A stretch of DNA of 64,000 nt from Pedobacter sp. R20-19 (GCF_000708265.2 NZ_JCKI01000005.1:124001-188000); one strand, 5' to 3'. Shown: positions 37,288-46,589, counted from the stretch's first letter. Numbers and translations: made by a program. Notes: generated by a model from the letters alone, not told the origin.

Positions 37288-39561
37288 TTATATAAGGCCC
37301 GTAATGTCAACCTGATTTTTGGGCGAGAAATCGACCTGCGATTGAACCAACTGATAGTATCTGCCTTTTTTTACCATTAAAGAATCGTGGTTCCCTATTT
37401 CTGAGACCATTCCATTCTGCATAACGATGATTTGATCAGCTTTTTGTATCGTACTAAGCCTGTGGGCAACAACAATTACTGTCTTATCTTTGAATACATT
37501 ATCTAAAGCAGCCACGATCTTTTGTTCATTAATAGAATCCAGGCTGTTAGTGGCTTCGTCAAAAAAGAGATAATCTGGATTTTTATATAATGCTCTGGCA
37601 ATTAGAATTCGTTGTTTTTGTCCTCCACTCAACCCTCGGCCTTGTTCACCCATCACCGTCTGATATCCTAAAGGGAGTGCTTCAATTTCTTTGGCAATAT
37701 TGGCTGTTTCTAACGCATTTTTCATTTTAACATAATCAATTCTTTCATCGTCTAATACTATGTTATTCATAATGGTGTCATTAAATATTTTACCATCCTG
37801 CATCACAGCACCGCACTTATCTCTCCATTGTCTCAGGCTTATGTTACTAATATTCATATTACCGATCATGATCTCACCATATGACGGGTTGTACAATCGG
37901 AGTAGCAATTTTAATAAAGTTGATTTGCCGCTGCCACTATCTCCTACAATAGCAGTTATCCTGCCTTCCGGAATGACCAACTTTACGCCTTTTAATACTA
38001 CTTGCCCATTTGGATTATACTGAAAGCTCACATTATTTATTATAAGGCTCTTGTCGCTAGGAAGTTCAACACTATTATTGCCGATAGATTCATGCTCATC
38101 CTCCAGTTGGTGAATTTCATTTAACCTTAAAAAGCTGAGTTTTGCGAATTGAAAAGAAATAATGAACTGTATAAATTGGACAACAGGGGCATTTAGCATA
38201 CCAATAATAAATTGAGTAGAAATCATTACCCCAAAAGTGATTTCTCCATTAATCACTGCTTTGGCACAAAAAAAAGTTATGAATAGATTTTTAAGACTAT
38301 CTATAAATTGTGCGCCAAGGTTTTGAGTATTGGTTACACTGAGCACTTTCAAATTTACTTTATAAAGTCTGGCTTGAATATTTTCCCACTTCCAACGTTT
38401 TTGTTTTTCGTAATTGTTAATCTTAATATCCTGAATACTTGCAACCGTTTCTACCCAATAACTCTGATTCTTACTAACCAAATCAAAATACTCCCAGTCT
38501 AACTTTTTCCTGACATTAAGAAATGCCATTACCCATACTACATAAAGTATACTACCTAGCAAAAAAATATAAAATATTATGGGATTATAAATGAACATAA
38601 TAATTCCGAAAACGACAAAAGTGAGCGTCGAGAAGATCATGTTTAAAGAATTGTTCATTATAAACGATCTGATACGCTCATGATCCTGGGCACGCTGTAA
38701 AATATCACCAGTCATTTTGTTCTCAAAGAAGGTAATGGGTAAGCGCATGAGCTTTATTAGGTAATCAGAGATCAATGCAATATTAACCCTGGATGTTACA
38801 TGTAATAATATCCAGTCACGCACCAGATTACTTAACAAAACGCTGATAATGATGGTAACATTAGCGATGAGTACAATATTGATAAAATCCACATCATGAG
38901 TTTGAATGCCAACATCAATTACTGCTTTGCTTATAAATGGTAAAAAACCTTGGAGTATCGTAACCAGAAGCATAACCACAAACAAGTTAATGAAACTCTT
39001 TTTATAGGGTATAAAATAGCCTAGGAAATTTTCAAAAGTTTTAGACCTTTCTATCTTTTCGTATGCCTCACGTTGGTAAAAGTCTGCCTGAGGCTCTATG
39101 GCCATTAATACACCTTTTTCGGTACCATGTTTAATCCATTTATTTGCAAATTCCTCTGCGTTGTATCTTACATATCCCTTGAGTGGGTCGGAGACATAAA
39201 TTGTACCTTTAGCAATTTTACTACTTTCACTATAACTTTTAGTCTTTACACGTTCTGCTTTAACCTTATAGACGACTACAAAGTGGCTGTTATCCCAGTG
39301 AATAATTGCAGGCAAAGGAATTTTAATCAATAGGTCTTCTACTGTACACTTTATGGAAAGCGAACGTAGTCCAATCTCTTCAGCCGTATGGCTAATATCT
39401 AAAAACGATACTCCCTCTTTTGTTATGCCACATTTATCTCGGAGATATTGTAAGGAATAAAATTTTCCGTAGTATTTAGAAATCATTTTTAAACATGCAG
39501 GACCGCAATCCATCATGTCTAATTGTCTATCGTTTGGAAATTTAATGAGTGAATATATCAA
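37288..39561 (-). CDS. C39-peptidase ABC exporter (bacteriocin-type)
   Basis: 757 residues. Peptidase C39 domain 1-140 with catalytic Cys in MMDCGPACLKMI, His in HWDNSHFVVV and Asp in VSDPLKGY. Membrane domain about 165-460 with six helices. ATPase domain 490-740 with Walker A GDSGSGKST, signature LSGGQKQR and Walker B DYLFFDEAT. By family knowledge such transporters cut a leader after Gly-Gly and export the mature protein. The gene just upstream codes a protein with a Gly-Gly leader, and HlyD follows, so the three are a matched export unit. Confidence 0.92.
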   Translation of the reverse strand: MIYSLIKFPNDRQLDMMDCGPACLKMISKYYGKFYSLQYLRDKCGITKEGVSFLDISHTAEEIGLRSLSIKCTVEDLLIKIPLPAIIHWDNSHFVVVYKVKAERVKTKSYSESSKIAKGTIYVSDPLKGYVRYNAEEFANKWIKHGTEKGVLMAIEPQADFYQREAYEKIERSKTFENFLGYFIPYKKSFINLFVVMLLVTILQGFLPFISKAVIDVGIQTHDVDFINIVLIANVTIIISVLLSNLVRDWILLHVTSRVNIALISDYLIKLMRLPITFFENKMTGDILQRAQDHERIRSFIMNNSLNMIFSTLTFVVFGIIMFIYNPIIFYIFLLGSILYVVWVMAFLNVRKKLDWEYFDLVSKNQSYWVETVASIQDIKINNYEKQKRWKWENIQARLYKVNLKVLSVTNTQNLGAQFIDSLKNLFITFFCAKAVINGEITFGVMISTQFIIGMLNAPVVQFIQFIISFQFAKLSFLRLNEIHQLEDEHESIGNNSVELPSDKSLIINNVSFQYNPNGQVVLKGVKLVIPEGRITAIVGDSGSGKSTLLKLLLRLYNPSYGEIMIGNMNISNISLRQWRDKCGAVMQDGKIFNDTIMNNIVLDDERIDYVKMKNALETANIAKEIEALPLGYQTVMGEQGRGLSGGQKQRILIARALYKNPDYLFFDEATNSLDSINEQKIVAALDNVFKDKTVIVVAHRLSTIQKADQIIVMQNGMVSEIGNHDSLMVKKGRYYQLVQSQVDFSPKNQVDITGLI

Positions 39562-39609
39562 TTAGAATAATATGCTATTTTATTTATTTCATTATACTTA
39601 TAAGGAAAC

Positions 39610-40794
39610 CTACCAAGATGAAGAATCATTAGACAAGTAATACCACCATGGTATGTTATTTGGTCCAACTGGCCCTCCGTTATTACCGCTTTCCCAACCT
39701 GAGTTTTGGGGCATACCAGTAGCTGGACTTGTAAACCAATAGTCACCATTATTTGATGAATAACCATAATTGGGATCATAGGAACCCGAAGTAATCCATG
39801 GGGAATATCCACTATCCATTCCTCCTGATCCTGAACCATTGTAAGGATCGCCGCCATCTCCGCTTCCATTGCTTCCATTACTACCGGAATCAGTTCCTAC
39901 ATTTATAGGGGCATGCAAAGTGGAATCCGCTGAAATTAGTTGATTTGGAGTAGCTCCCGTATTATCATTAATTGCTTTCCAAAGCTTAATTTCACTAGAA
40001 AAGCCCGTGTTGAATAAATTGTCAATAAAGGTTTCGTTTAGGTCCTGAACTTCAGTACTCGTTGTTTTTGAGACAGTATAAGATGAGCCTTCTTTGAAAT
40101 TCCTTATAAGGGCATTATAGTTTTCCTTTGTGAAACCTTGAAGAAAAGTTTCTTGCCAAGCTTTATCAAAAGCAGCTTTAGCAGCTGTATTTGGATTTCC
40201 GCTTTCTAAGCTAAAAGATTGCCTAGCATGAGATTCACCGCTATCATACGCTAGATTATGATTTATGTCATATTCGATTGCTGCCATGTAAGAGAAAATA
40301 CCAGCATCAATTTCAGTTTTTGCATCAGTTCTATATGCTTCAGAGGCTGCACTTTGATTGTTCCCATAAGTAACATTATCTTGATAAGCATGATATAATT
40401 CATGAGCAATCGAAGAAAATGCCAAACTATTTAAAACTTCGGTATTGGTGTCAGGATCAAGGCTGCCAAGCTGTAATGTATTGTTTGAGAAGCCGTATCC
40501 CCCAAAAGCTCCCGCCTCAGTCGGTTTTTCATTCGTTACAAATATTTTATTGCCTGCAGTAAGTAATGATTGTAAAAGATTGTCGCCAACAGTGGTACTT
40601 GCTAAATCTGTAACTTCTTTTTTAAACATTGCAATTGTTGCTGCATTTAAGTTTGTGGCCGAAAAATCAAATATTTGAGTGAATAAAGCATCTAAATCTA
40701 CTCCACCACCTATTATATTTGCATTTTCTAACTTTGATATAATTTCAAAATCCTTTGATAAATCATTGAAATTAGCTAAACCGTTTCTTGTCAT
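39610..40794 (-). CDS. double-glycine-leader secreted zincin, possible effector or bacteriolysin
   Basis: 394 residues. The first 30 resemble a GG leader (DFEIISKLENANIIGG, with G29-G30 before GVDLDALF), suited to the C39 exporter 48 bases downstream. The body has HELYHAYQDN (His131, Glu132, His135) and a following SEAYRTDAKTEIDA that may give the third ligand, as in M91/NleD-type zinc peptidases. The last ~100 residues are low-complexity, rich in Gly, Ser, Asn, Tyr and Trp (NGSNGSGDGGDPYNGSGSGG, SGWESGNNGGP). It is 1 base from the upstream periplasmic-protein gene. Whether it attacks rival bacteria, hosts or peptidoglycan cannot be told. Confidence 0.7.
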   Translation of the reverse strand: MTRNGLANFNDLSKDFEIISKLENANIIGGGVDLDALFTQIFDFSATNLNAATIAMFKKEVTDLASTTVGDNLLQSLLTAGNKIFVTNEKPTEAGAFGGYGFSNNTLQLGSLDPDTNTEVLNSLAFSSIAHELYHAYQDNVTYGNNQSAASEAYRTDAKTEIDAGIFSYMAAIEYDINHNLAYDSGESHARQSFSLESGNPNTAAKAAFDKAWQETFLQGFTKENYNALIRNFKEGSSYTVSKTTSTEVQDLNETFIDNLFNTGFSSEIKLWKAINDNTGATPNQLISADSTLHAPINVGTDSGSNGSNGSGDGGDPYNGSGSGGMDSGYSPWITSGSYDPNYGYSSNNGDYWFTSPATGMPQNSGWESGNNGGPVGPNNIPWWYYLSNDSSSW

Positions 40795-40795
40795 A

Positions 40796-41464
40796 TTAAT
40801 TAAATTTATCTTTTAAGTATGTTACTATGCTATTTATGTTGTCTTTTCTTTTGGGTACTGTATCTATATAATTGCCGCCACTTATATAATTAAAATTTCT
40901 ACTTTTATTTTTAAGTTTAACTTCAAAATAGATACCACTCATCGAATCTTCATTTGATGTTATAAATTTTATGCTCTTATTACCCGAAAGGGTGAAGATA
41001 TTATTGTCCAGCAAAAATTTATATATCGTACAAAAGCTATCTTTTAATGTCACACTTTTTTCTTGATACAGTAAATTAAGGTCTAGTTTTTTCTTGTTTT
41101 CTTTTGGTTTGATCACCCGAACAATTTTAAACCCTTTAGTAGTTCCCTCCATAACTAAAGTTCGAATTCTAGTAATTGTACTACTGTCCGGGTTGGATTT
41201 AAGAATGTAAATATCAATTGCTTTTGTGGTTAAAGCGTATGGAGTATAGAACCTAAGTTCAATTTGATTTTTGCTTTCTTTTATACCTTTAAAATCTGTT
41301 TGTTCAATGTTGAAATAGTTATTAAACCGCTGAGTTGAGTCTTGTTTAAAAATCGTTTTAGAGATATCTTGATTATTACAATTTAAAGTGACCTGAGCAG
41401 AAACTAAATGAGTTAAGAATATACTAGATAATATAAGATAGATACTAAGAGTTCTCATTTTCAT
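40796..41464 (-). CDS. periplasmic beta-rich protein, candidate immunity partner
   Basis: 222 residues with signal peptide (LSIYLILSSIFLTHLVSAQ). The mature protein is rich in alternating strands (QIELRFYTPYALTTKAIDIY, KSIKFITSNEDSMSGIYFEV), no recognised domain. Its stop is 1 base before the ATG of the GG-leader zincin, so it is the first gene of the export operon. A periplasmic protein made with an exported toxin is a natural immunity candidate, but a maturation helper is equally possible. Confidence 0.6.
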   Translation of the reverse strand: MKMRTLSIYLILSSIFLTHLVSAQVTLNCNNQDISKTIFKQDSTQRFNNYFNIEQTDFKGIKESKNQIELRFYTPYALTTKAIDIYILKSNPDSSTITRIRTLVMEGTTKGFKIVRVIKPKENKKKLDLNLLYQEKSVTLKDSFCTIYKFLLDNNIFTLSGNKSIKFITSNEDSMSGIYFEVKLKNKSRNFNYISGGNYIDTVPKRKDNINSIVTYLKDKFN

Positions 41465-41904
41465 AAAAAAGTCGATATGCTATAATTTAATTGATTATAA
41501 TTTTTAACTGATTGATGCTATATTCTTAAATGTATCAATTTTGAACACCTTTCATTATTGATGATACGGCATTATTATATTATTTTTAATATGTATAGTA
41601 TTCTCAATACTCTATCCTTAGCATAACTATGGTGCAAGCGTAAAAACCAGTGTTACTGATGTTAGTAGAGGAACGGGTCATTAACATGTTTCTATTTTAT
41701 TAATTAAATATAAATCTAATTTGTTGTTATTTCATAATTTGGAAGCTACAATTTTAATGCTGCTTTTTTTTGGTATGAATAGGCAGATTCAGGTATTAAA
41801 ATATAATTTTTGTCTACAAAAAGATAATAATTAATATTACAACCAAAAATATAATTATTTAATTCAAAATCAATATTTACAAATAATAATTAATATATAT
41901 CAAT
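41465..41904. other. AT-rich divergent intergenic region
   Basis: 440 bases between the export operon (minus) and the nucleotidyltransferase gene (plus). Very AT-rich with many TATT and TAAT runs; it should contain both promoters. I see no gene, tRNA or convincing palindrome. Confidence 0.5.
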
Positions 41905-43545
41905 ATGAATATTTTGAAACTTATTAATGAACAGTATCCTAACGCATCAGGTGCGATCTTGGCTGGATCATACCTAAACAATGATTATGCTACCTCACTT
42001 AGTGACATAGATATTTTAATTTTTGATTCTTGTTTTAGTACAATATCTCCACAAGGGTTAATGTTTGAAGGCGTTCGTATTGATATTACACAGATTCCGG
42101 CAAACAATCTTGATAATATGCTTAGAAATGAACAGTTTGATCAGCGGGGTATTTTATTGACGATGATTGTGAAGGGAACAATTATAAAAGATAATGAAAC
42201 CGGTCTAGTTTCTAAAGTACAGCAGAAAGCCAAACAGTTATTTGTCTGCGGTATACATAATAATATTGAAACCTATAAAGCACTTATCAAAGGTCTTACC
42301 AAAATAAGGAAGGAATTCTTAAAGGATTCAAAACCTTATCAGAAGATTTTTCTTATAAATGAATTTTTTAGTTTGATTACACAGGTTGAACTTATAAAGA
42401 CTACTAACTGGAGGATGAGTGGCAGGCATAAAGCAGACTTTCTTTATGAAAGCGAAGCTTCGTTGATCGATCGGTTAATTACACTAACTAAGGGTGGGAT
42501 CGAAGAAGAAGGATATGATTACTATAGAAAAATCGGGATGTTTATTGAGGACTATATTTCCATTTCATCAACTTTTGAAAGTAATAGAGTGTTTGAAAAT
42601 AAATATTTAATTGTGGATCTAGATTATGAAAATCTGAATATTGAACACTTTATAACTATGCTACTCCAAAGAATCAAACAAGATCACATCTTAAGGGACC
42701 ATTACCGATATTTTTACGTATCTGATACTACAAAGCCGAGAGTGTATAAAAATAAGATCTCAATTTGCTTCGAAAGATTAAATTTAACTAATGATAATGA
42801 TTGGCAGGAAATCATTTTTTCCCAATTGACGAATATTCTTCACGCAGATATAGGCACTGCATATCGCAGTTCTAAAATACCTAGCTTTGAACTAAACGAG
42901 ATCAATGCACTCAATAAATTTGTTAAAGGATTCGAAAACTGTTCAATAAAAATCTCCATTTTAATGGAACAATTGATTTCGAAATATGAGAAATATGAGG
43001 TAAAACGTCATTTGATAATTGCAATATTAATTGACTCTTTCTTACTTGAATATCTAAAAATAGACCAACAAGATTATATAAATATCTTCTATTATTTATC
43101 AAGTAGGTATTTATTAAATGTCAGTGAACAAAAACAACTGAATCCAAACACTATTAATGAGTTTAAGAAGAATAAGTATAAGCAGTTTCATAAATTTTAT
43201 TTGGAAAATGAAGATGTATTAAAGGAAGCCTGTGAAAAAGGCAAATTAATTGCTAGGGATAGCGCCTCAATGTCAGGGAAATTATATGAGGATGTAATTG
43301 AAGAAATAAAAAATGTTCTTGGGGAAAAACATCAACTAAGCTTGGAGCTTTTAAATGAATGTAATCTGACTTTAGAAGTATTAAAGCCTATTGTTAAGCA
43401 CTCATATGAAGATCAGGTACTTTATTTTATTTTGATCTTCCAACACATCCAGCCTCTTTTACTTTTAAACAGCAATCAAATTGCATTGCAACTTACTATA
43501 TTATCTGAAATTTATCATAGGAAACAAATAGATAAAGTAACCTGA
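41905..43545 (+). CDS. nucleotidyltransferase-fold protein, function unknown
   Basis: 546 residues, soluble. The N-terminus has the NTase signature: G21-S22 in LAGSYLNNDYATSLSDID and D34-x-D36, the G-S-x11-D-x-D pattern of Pol-beta/kanamycin-NTase folds, followed by a third acid in RIDITQIP. The long helical remainder (residues ~110-546) has no family I recognise. It diverges from the GG-zincin operon and ends near the right island border. Possible jobs include modifying a small molecule, tRNA or protein, or a toxin-antitoxin-like role; none is shown. Confidence 0.6.
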   Translation: MNILKLINEQYPNASGAILAGSYLNNDYATSLSDIDILIFDSCFSTISPQGLMFEGVRIDITQIPANNLDNMLRNEQFDQRGILLTMIVKGTIIKDNETGLVSKVQQKAKQLFVCGIHNNIETYKALIKGLTKIRKEFLKDSKPYQKIFLINEFFSLITQVELIKTTNWRMSGRHKADFLYESEASLIDRLITLTKGGIEEEGYDYYRKIGMFIEDYISISSTFESNRVFENKYLIVDLDYENLNIEHFITMLLQRIKQDHILRDHYRYFYVSDTTKPRVYKNKISICFERLNLTNDNDWQEIIFSQLTNILHADIGTAYRSSKIPSFELNEINALNKFVKGFENCSIKISILMEQLISKYEKYEVKRHLIIAILIDSFLLEYLKIDQQDYINIFYYLSSRYLLNVSEQKQLNPNTINEFKKNKYKQFHKFYLENEDVLKEACEKGKLIARDSASMSGKLYEDVIEEIKNVLGEKHQLSLELLNECNLTLEVLKPIVKHSYEDQVLYFILIFQHIQPLLLLNSNQIALQLTILSEIYHRKQIDKVT

Positions 43546-43593
43546 TAAATTATTGGTCATTTCATGGATATTTTGGTATAACCAATAAAAGCT

Positions 43594-43626
43594 AAAGCCC
43601 TGAAAACCAAATTTTTGCAGGGTTTT
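43594..43626 (+). terminator. terminator-like hairpin after the NTase gene
   Basis: AAAGCCCTG at 43594-43602 pairs with CAGGGTTTT at 43618-43626 (one G-T pair), followed by ATTT. It lies 49 bases after the NTase stop. Confidence 0.6.
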
Positions 43627-43633
43627 ATTTCAC

Positions 43634-43666
43634 TTTGATATTGTTTCTCGTGATCCCGCTGGGATT
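43634..43666. repeat. second copy of the inner att-like repeat
   Basis: Pairs with 32972-33004 (29 of 33 bases). It ends in the tRNA-Lys 3' core GTGATCCCGCTGGGATT, then diverges from tRNA. It lies 127 bases left of the intact tRNA gene, so two tRNA ends are stacked here, as after successive integrations. Confidence 0.65.
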
Positions 43667-43760
43667 GGTTCAGCCTCGCATTATCCCAAACTCGGCCCTG
43701 AACCTTTTACAAATCGAACCCAAGGCCAGTGCTTCTGTTCCAATCCAGATGGTATAAAAC

Positions 43761-43790
43761 AAAAAAGCCCCACATTTCTGTGAGGCTTTT
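43761..43790 (-). terminator. terminator of tRNA-Lys
   Basis: On the minus strand AAAAGCC-TCACA, loop GAAA, TGTGGGGCTTTTTT: a compact stem with a T run directly downstream of the tRNA 3' end. The same hairpin is copied at 28491 together with the tRNA end. Confidence 0.8.
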
Positions 43791-43792
43791 CG

Positions 43793-43865
43793 TGATCCCG
43801 CTGGGATTCGAACCCAGGACCACTACATTAAAAGTGTAATGCTCTACCAGCTGAGCTACGGAATC
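43793..43865 (-). tRNA. tRNA-Lys (UUU)
   Basis: 73 nt on the minus strand. Acceptor GATTCCG pairs with CGGGATC (one G-T), discriminator A; D arm GCTCAGCTGGTAGAGC; anticodon loop CTTTTAA with anticodon TTT; T arm CTGGGTTCGAATCCCAG. CCA is not encoded. All arms are intact, so the gene is functional even though its 3' end is the integration target of the island on its left. Confidence 0.95.
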
Positions 43866-44310
43866 TACTTTGTTTAAAACATTGCCGTTTTCTTTAAAGT
43901 GTTGCAAATATAGGATTCAGATAGCGCTGTTGCAAATAAAAATAGGTGAAATATGCTACTGTATTGATTTATAAGGCGATTAATTATCATCAGTTCATTT
44001 TTAACACGTTTAAGTATTTTTGAGTAATGGTACTTTAGTACGCTTAGCATAAATAATTTCTAAAAGTTTTTCCTGCAATTAAAAATTAGATCATCATTTT
44101 CGAAATGATAATTTAGATAGTATAAGAGTTTGATTTTAAAATTGCTAATTTAAATTGGATAAATATCTGGTTATTGAGTTAAAAATGTTGATATATTTTG
44201 CAATTCTATCTAAATTTTATTTGATTCTGATAATATTCAATGGTATTGATTTGTAAAACATAAAAATATTTGGCTAATTTGGTCGGATCAATCAATTATT
44301 AGCCAAACAC
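43866..44310. other. AT-rich intergenic region
   Basis: 445 bases between tRNA-Lys and the sugar permease gene. It must hold the tRNA promoter (minus) and the permease promoter (plus). No gene or strong inverted repeat seen. Confidence 0.5.
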
Positions 44311-45648
44311 ATGTTAAATTCACCTCAAAAGCAAAATTATAGTTTTGCATTGTTCGTTATTGGTGTCCTCTTTTTTATTTTTGGATTCATTACCTGGGCA
44401 AATAGTCAGCTCATTCCATATTTAAAGATTGCGTGTCAACTCACCAGTACCGAATCGTATTATGTCGCTTCCGCATTTTTTGCTGCTTATTTTGTAATGT
44501 CCATTCCCTCATCATTTGTCTTAAAATTTACAGGTTTTAAAAAAGGGATGTCTGTAGGGTTGTTTGTAATGGCCATAGGAGCTGCTGTATTTATCCCCGC
44601 CGCCTATGCAAGAAGCTTTCCTACATTTTTACTCGGATTATTTATCATAGGAAGCGGTTTAGCATTACTTCAAACAGCTTCCAATCCTTATGCGACAGCG
44701 CTAGGCCCAAAAGAAAGTGCCGCTAGGCGCATCAGTATTTTGGGGATATGTAATAAAATCGCTGGTATTCTTGCTGTTTACGTATTAGGCAGTATCATTT
44801 TGAAAGATAGTGATGCCTTCGAGGCCAGCTTAAAAACGATGGATGAAGCAGGAAAAAATATGGCTTTGGATACGTTGGCTCAAAAAGTGGTTATGCCATA
44901 TGTATTCATTACAATCTCATTTGCTTTAGTAGGTGTTTTGCTATTTTTTGTGCAGCTTCCCGAAGTAGAAGAAGAACAGGATATTCTAGACTCAAATGTG
45001 CTGCCTGAAGATTCAAAGGTAGCTGCAGCGAATAAAAATATCTTCAACTTTCCACATCTGATAGTTGGCGTTTTAGCCTTGTTTTTTTATGTTGGAATGG
45101 AGGTAATCAGTTATGATACCTTCGCCGGACTAGGTACACATTTAGGTTACAAGCTAGGCATGTCCAAGAGCTTTGCTACCTACACCGGTTACGGATTGTT
45201 GCTGGGTTACACCGTTGGCATCATTTCTATTCCTAGATTTATTTCACAAAGAAATGCCCTGGTCATTTCCTGTATCCTCAGCATGCTATTGGTTTTATTA
45301 GTGGTTTTTATAAAAGCAAATCCCGGAATTGCTGTTCTACATTTATTTGGTCAGGATTTAAATCTTCCTACACACCCGGCTGTCTGGATTTTTGCACTCT
45401 TAGGTTTTTCAAATTCAGTAATGTGGCCAGCTATTTTTCCAATGGCTATTGATGGCTTAGGTAAATTTACTAAGATGGGATCAGCCTTGCTGATTATGGC
45501 TATTGTAGGTGGGGCAATTCTTCCTCCAATTTATGGCTATATCTCTGAAACAACAGGGAATTCACAAACAGCATATTTAATGATGATTCCTGCTTATTTA
45601 TTTATTCTATATTTTGCATTAAGCGGTTATCGTTTGGGTAGAAAATAG
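44311..45648 (+). CDS. sugar MFS transporter, FucP/GluP type
   Basis: 445 residues, 12 membrane segments. The start SFALFVIGVLFFIFGFITWA with NSQLIPYLK and QTASNPYATALGP plus NKIAGILAVYVLG match the fucose:H+ symporter/glucose-galactose permease group of the major facilitator superfamily. These inner-membrane carriers bring in hexoses or fucose with protons. Substrate cannot be chosen from sequence. Stands alone with its own promoter. Confidence 0.85.
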   Translation: MLNSPQKQNYSFALFVIGVLFFIFGFITWANSQLIPYLKIACQLTSTESYYVASAFFAAYFVMSIPSSFVLKFTGFKKGMSVGLFVMAIGAAVFIPAAYARSFPTFLLGLFIIGSGLALLQTASNPYATALGPKESAARRISILGICNKIAGILAVYVLGSIILKDSDAFEASLKTMDEAGKNMALDTLAQKVVMPYVFITISFALVGVLLFFVQLPEVEEEQDILDSNVLPEDSKVAAANKNIFNFPHLIVGVLALFFYVGMEVISYDTFAGLGTHLGYKLGMSKSFATYTGYGLLLGYTVGIISIPRFISQRNALVISCILSMLLVLLVVFIKANPGIAVLHLFGQDLNLPTHPAVWIFALLGFSNSVMWPAIFPMAIDGLGKFTKMGSALLIMAIVGGAILPPIYGYISETTGNSQTAYLMMIPAYLFILYFALSGYRLGRK

Positions 45649-45795
45649 CGGCTTGCCATTAACTAATTTGCGTAAATAACAAAATAGCTTATTCCGTTTA
45701 TCTTTCTTATCCCATAAATTTTTCCTTATTTTTGATGCTCAATTTTACCTTTGACTGAATCCTTATAAACACAGTCTAAAATTTATAATTCCTAA

Positions 45796-46302
45796 ATGAA
45801 TAAAGCAATTTTCCTTGATCGTGATGGCGTGCTTAATCACGAAATATACGATTACATCTGTCGGGTTGAAGACTTCAAAATTCTCGACTACCAGATTCCG
45901 GTTTTAAAAAAGTTTTATGATGAAGGTTATTTGCTTATTGTGATTACCAATCAGGGCGGTATCGCCTTGAAGCGATATACAGAGCAGGAACTCGCCATTA
46001 TGCACCAAATGTTAAGGAATGCATTTGTAGCAAAAGGTGCTGATATTGCTGGCTTTTATTATTGCCCACATCACCCAACAGTGGGTGGCGAATGCAAGTG
46101 CCGGAAGCCAGCATCAGGAATGATATTAGATGCAATTGATATGTATGACATAGATCCGGCACAGTCTGTTATGATTGGCGATAAACCAAGAGACGTGGAA
46201 GCGGCGAATGGGGCAGGAGTGAAGGGCATTCTAATTGCACCCGATGAGCAGATTAATTATGAAAAGGTGAAGGAAGTGCTGAGTCGCGAGTCATTAGTAT
46301 AG
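45796..46302 (+). CDS. gmhB: HAD-IIIA phosphatase, GmhB type
   Basis: 168 residues. HAD motif I FLDRDGVLN, motif II VITNQGG, motif IV GDKPRDVEAA, and the zinc loop CPHHP followed by CKCRKP, the mark of D-glycero-D-manno-heptose-1,7-bisphosphate 7-phosphatase. It makes the heptose-1-phosphate needed for lipopolysaccharide core sugars; histidinol phosphatase relatives are the alternative. Cytoplasmic, single gene. Confidence 0.85.
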   Translation: MNKAIFLDRDGVLNHEIYDYICRVEDFKILDYQIPVLKKFYDEGYLLIVITNQGGIALKRYTEQELAIMHQMLRNAFVAKGADIAGFYYCPHHPTVGGECKCRKPASGMILDAIDMYDIDPAQSVMIGDKPRDVEAANGAGVKGILIAPDEQINYEKVKEVLSRESLV

Positions 46303-46328
46303 AGTCTTAAGTCGTATTTCTTTAACAC

Positions 46329-46367
46329 ACAAAAGTCTTAGGTTCAATAATAACTTAGGACTTTTGT
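46329..46367. terminator. hairpin after the gmhB gene
   Basis: ACAAAAGTCTTAGGTT 46329-46344 with AACTTAGGACTTTTGT 46352-46367, two G-T pairs, short loop. Probable terminator of gmhB; a related hairpin follows at 46468. Confidence 0.6.
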
Positions 46368-46467
46368 ACGCTTGGAACTCCCCACTCCAAACTCTTATAT
46401 ACAACTACCTCCCGGTTTGGTAGCTCACCAACCAGTCAACTCCTTGAAAAAATCCCATTCAATAAAA

Positions 46468-46511
46468 AAATCCTAAGTCTCAAGCAGGTCTCTACTCAAA
46501 ACTTAGGATTT
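46468..46511. terminator. hairpin between gmhB and the aldolase gene
   Basis: AAATCCTAAGT 46468-46478 pairs perfectly with ACTTAGGATTT 46501-46511. On the minus strand a T run follows the stem, fitting termination of the convergent aldolase gene. The stretch 46368-46589 otherwise holds simple ACTC/CTTAG-rich sequence and no gene. Confidence 0.5.
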
Positions 46512-46589
46512 CTAATTTTATATACTGTAAGCTCTTTACTTTTAGACTCCAGACTTAGGACTAAAAACTCCGAACTCACAAATCCAAAC

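Noticed and set aside
39558-39878. 106-codon frame on the minus strand, MEAMEAEMAAILTMV...
   Set aside because: It lies in another frame of the Gly/Ser-rich tail of the zincin gene and shows only repeat-derived composition.
41905-43545. Naming the NTase as an aminoglycoside-resistance enzyme
   Set aside because: It is twice the usual length and only the GS...DxD motif is shared.
43707-43907. 66-codon minus-strand frame over the tRNA
   Set aside because: It is translation of the tRNA-Lys gene and its flanks.
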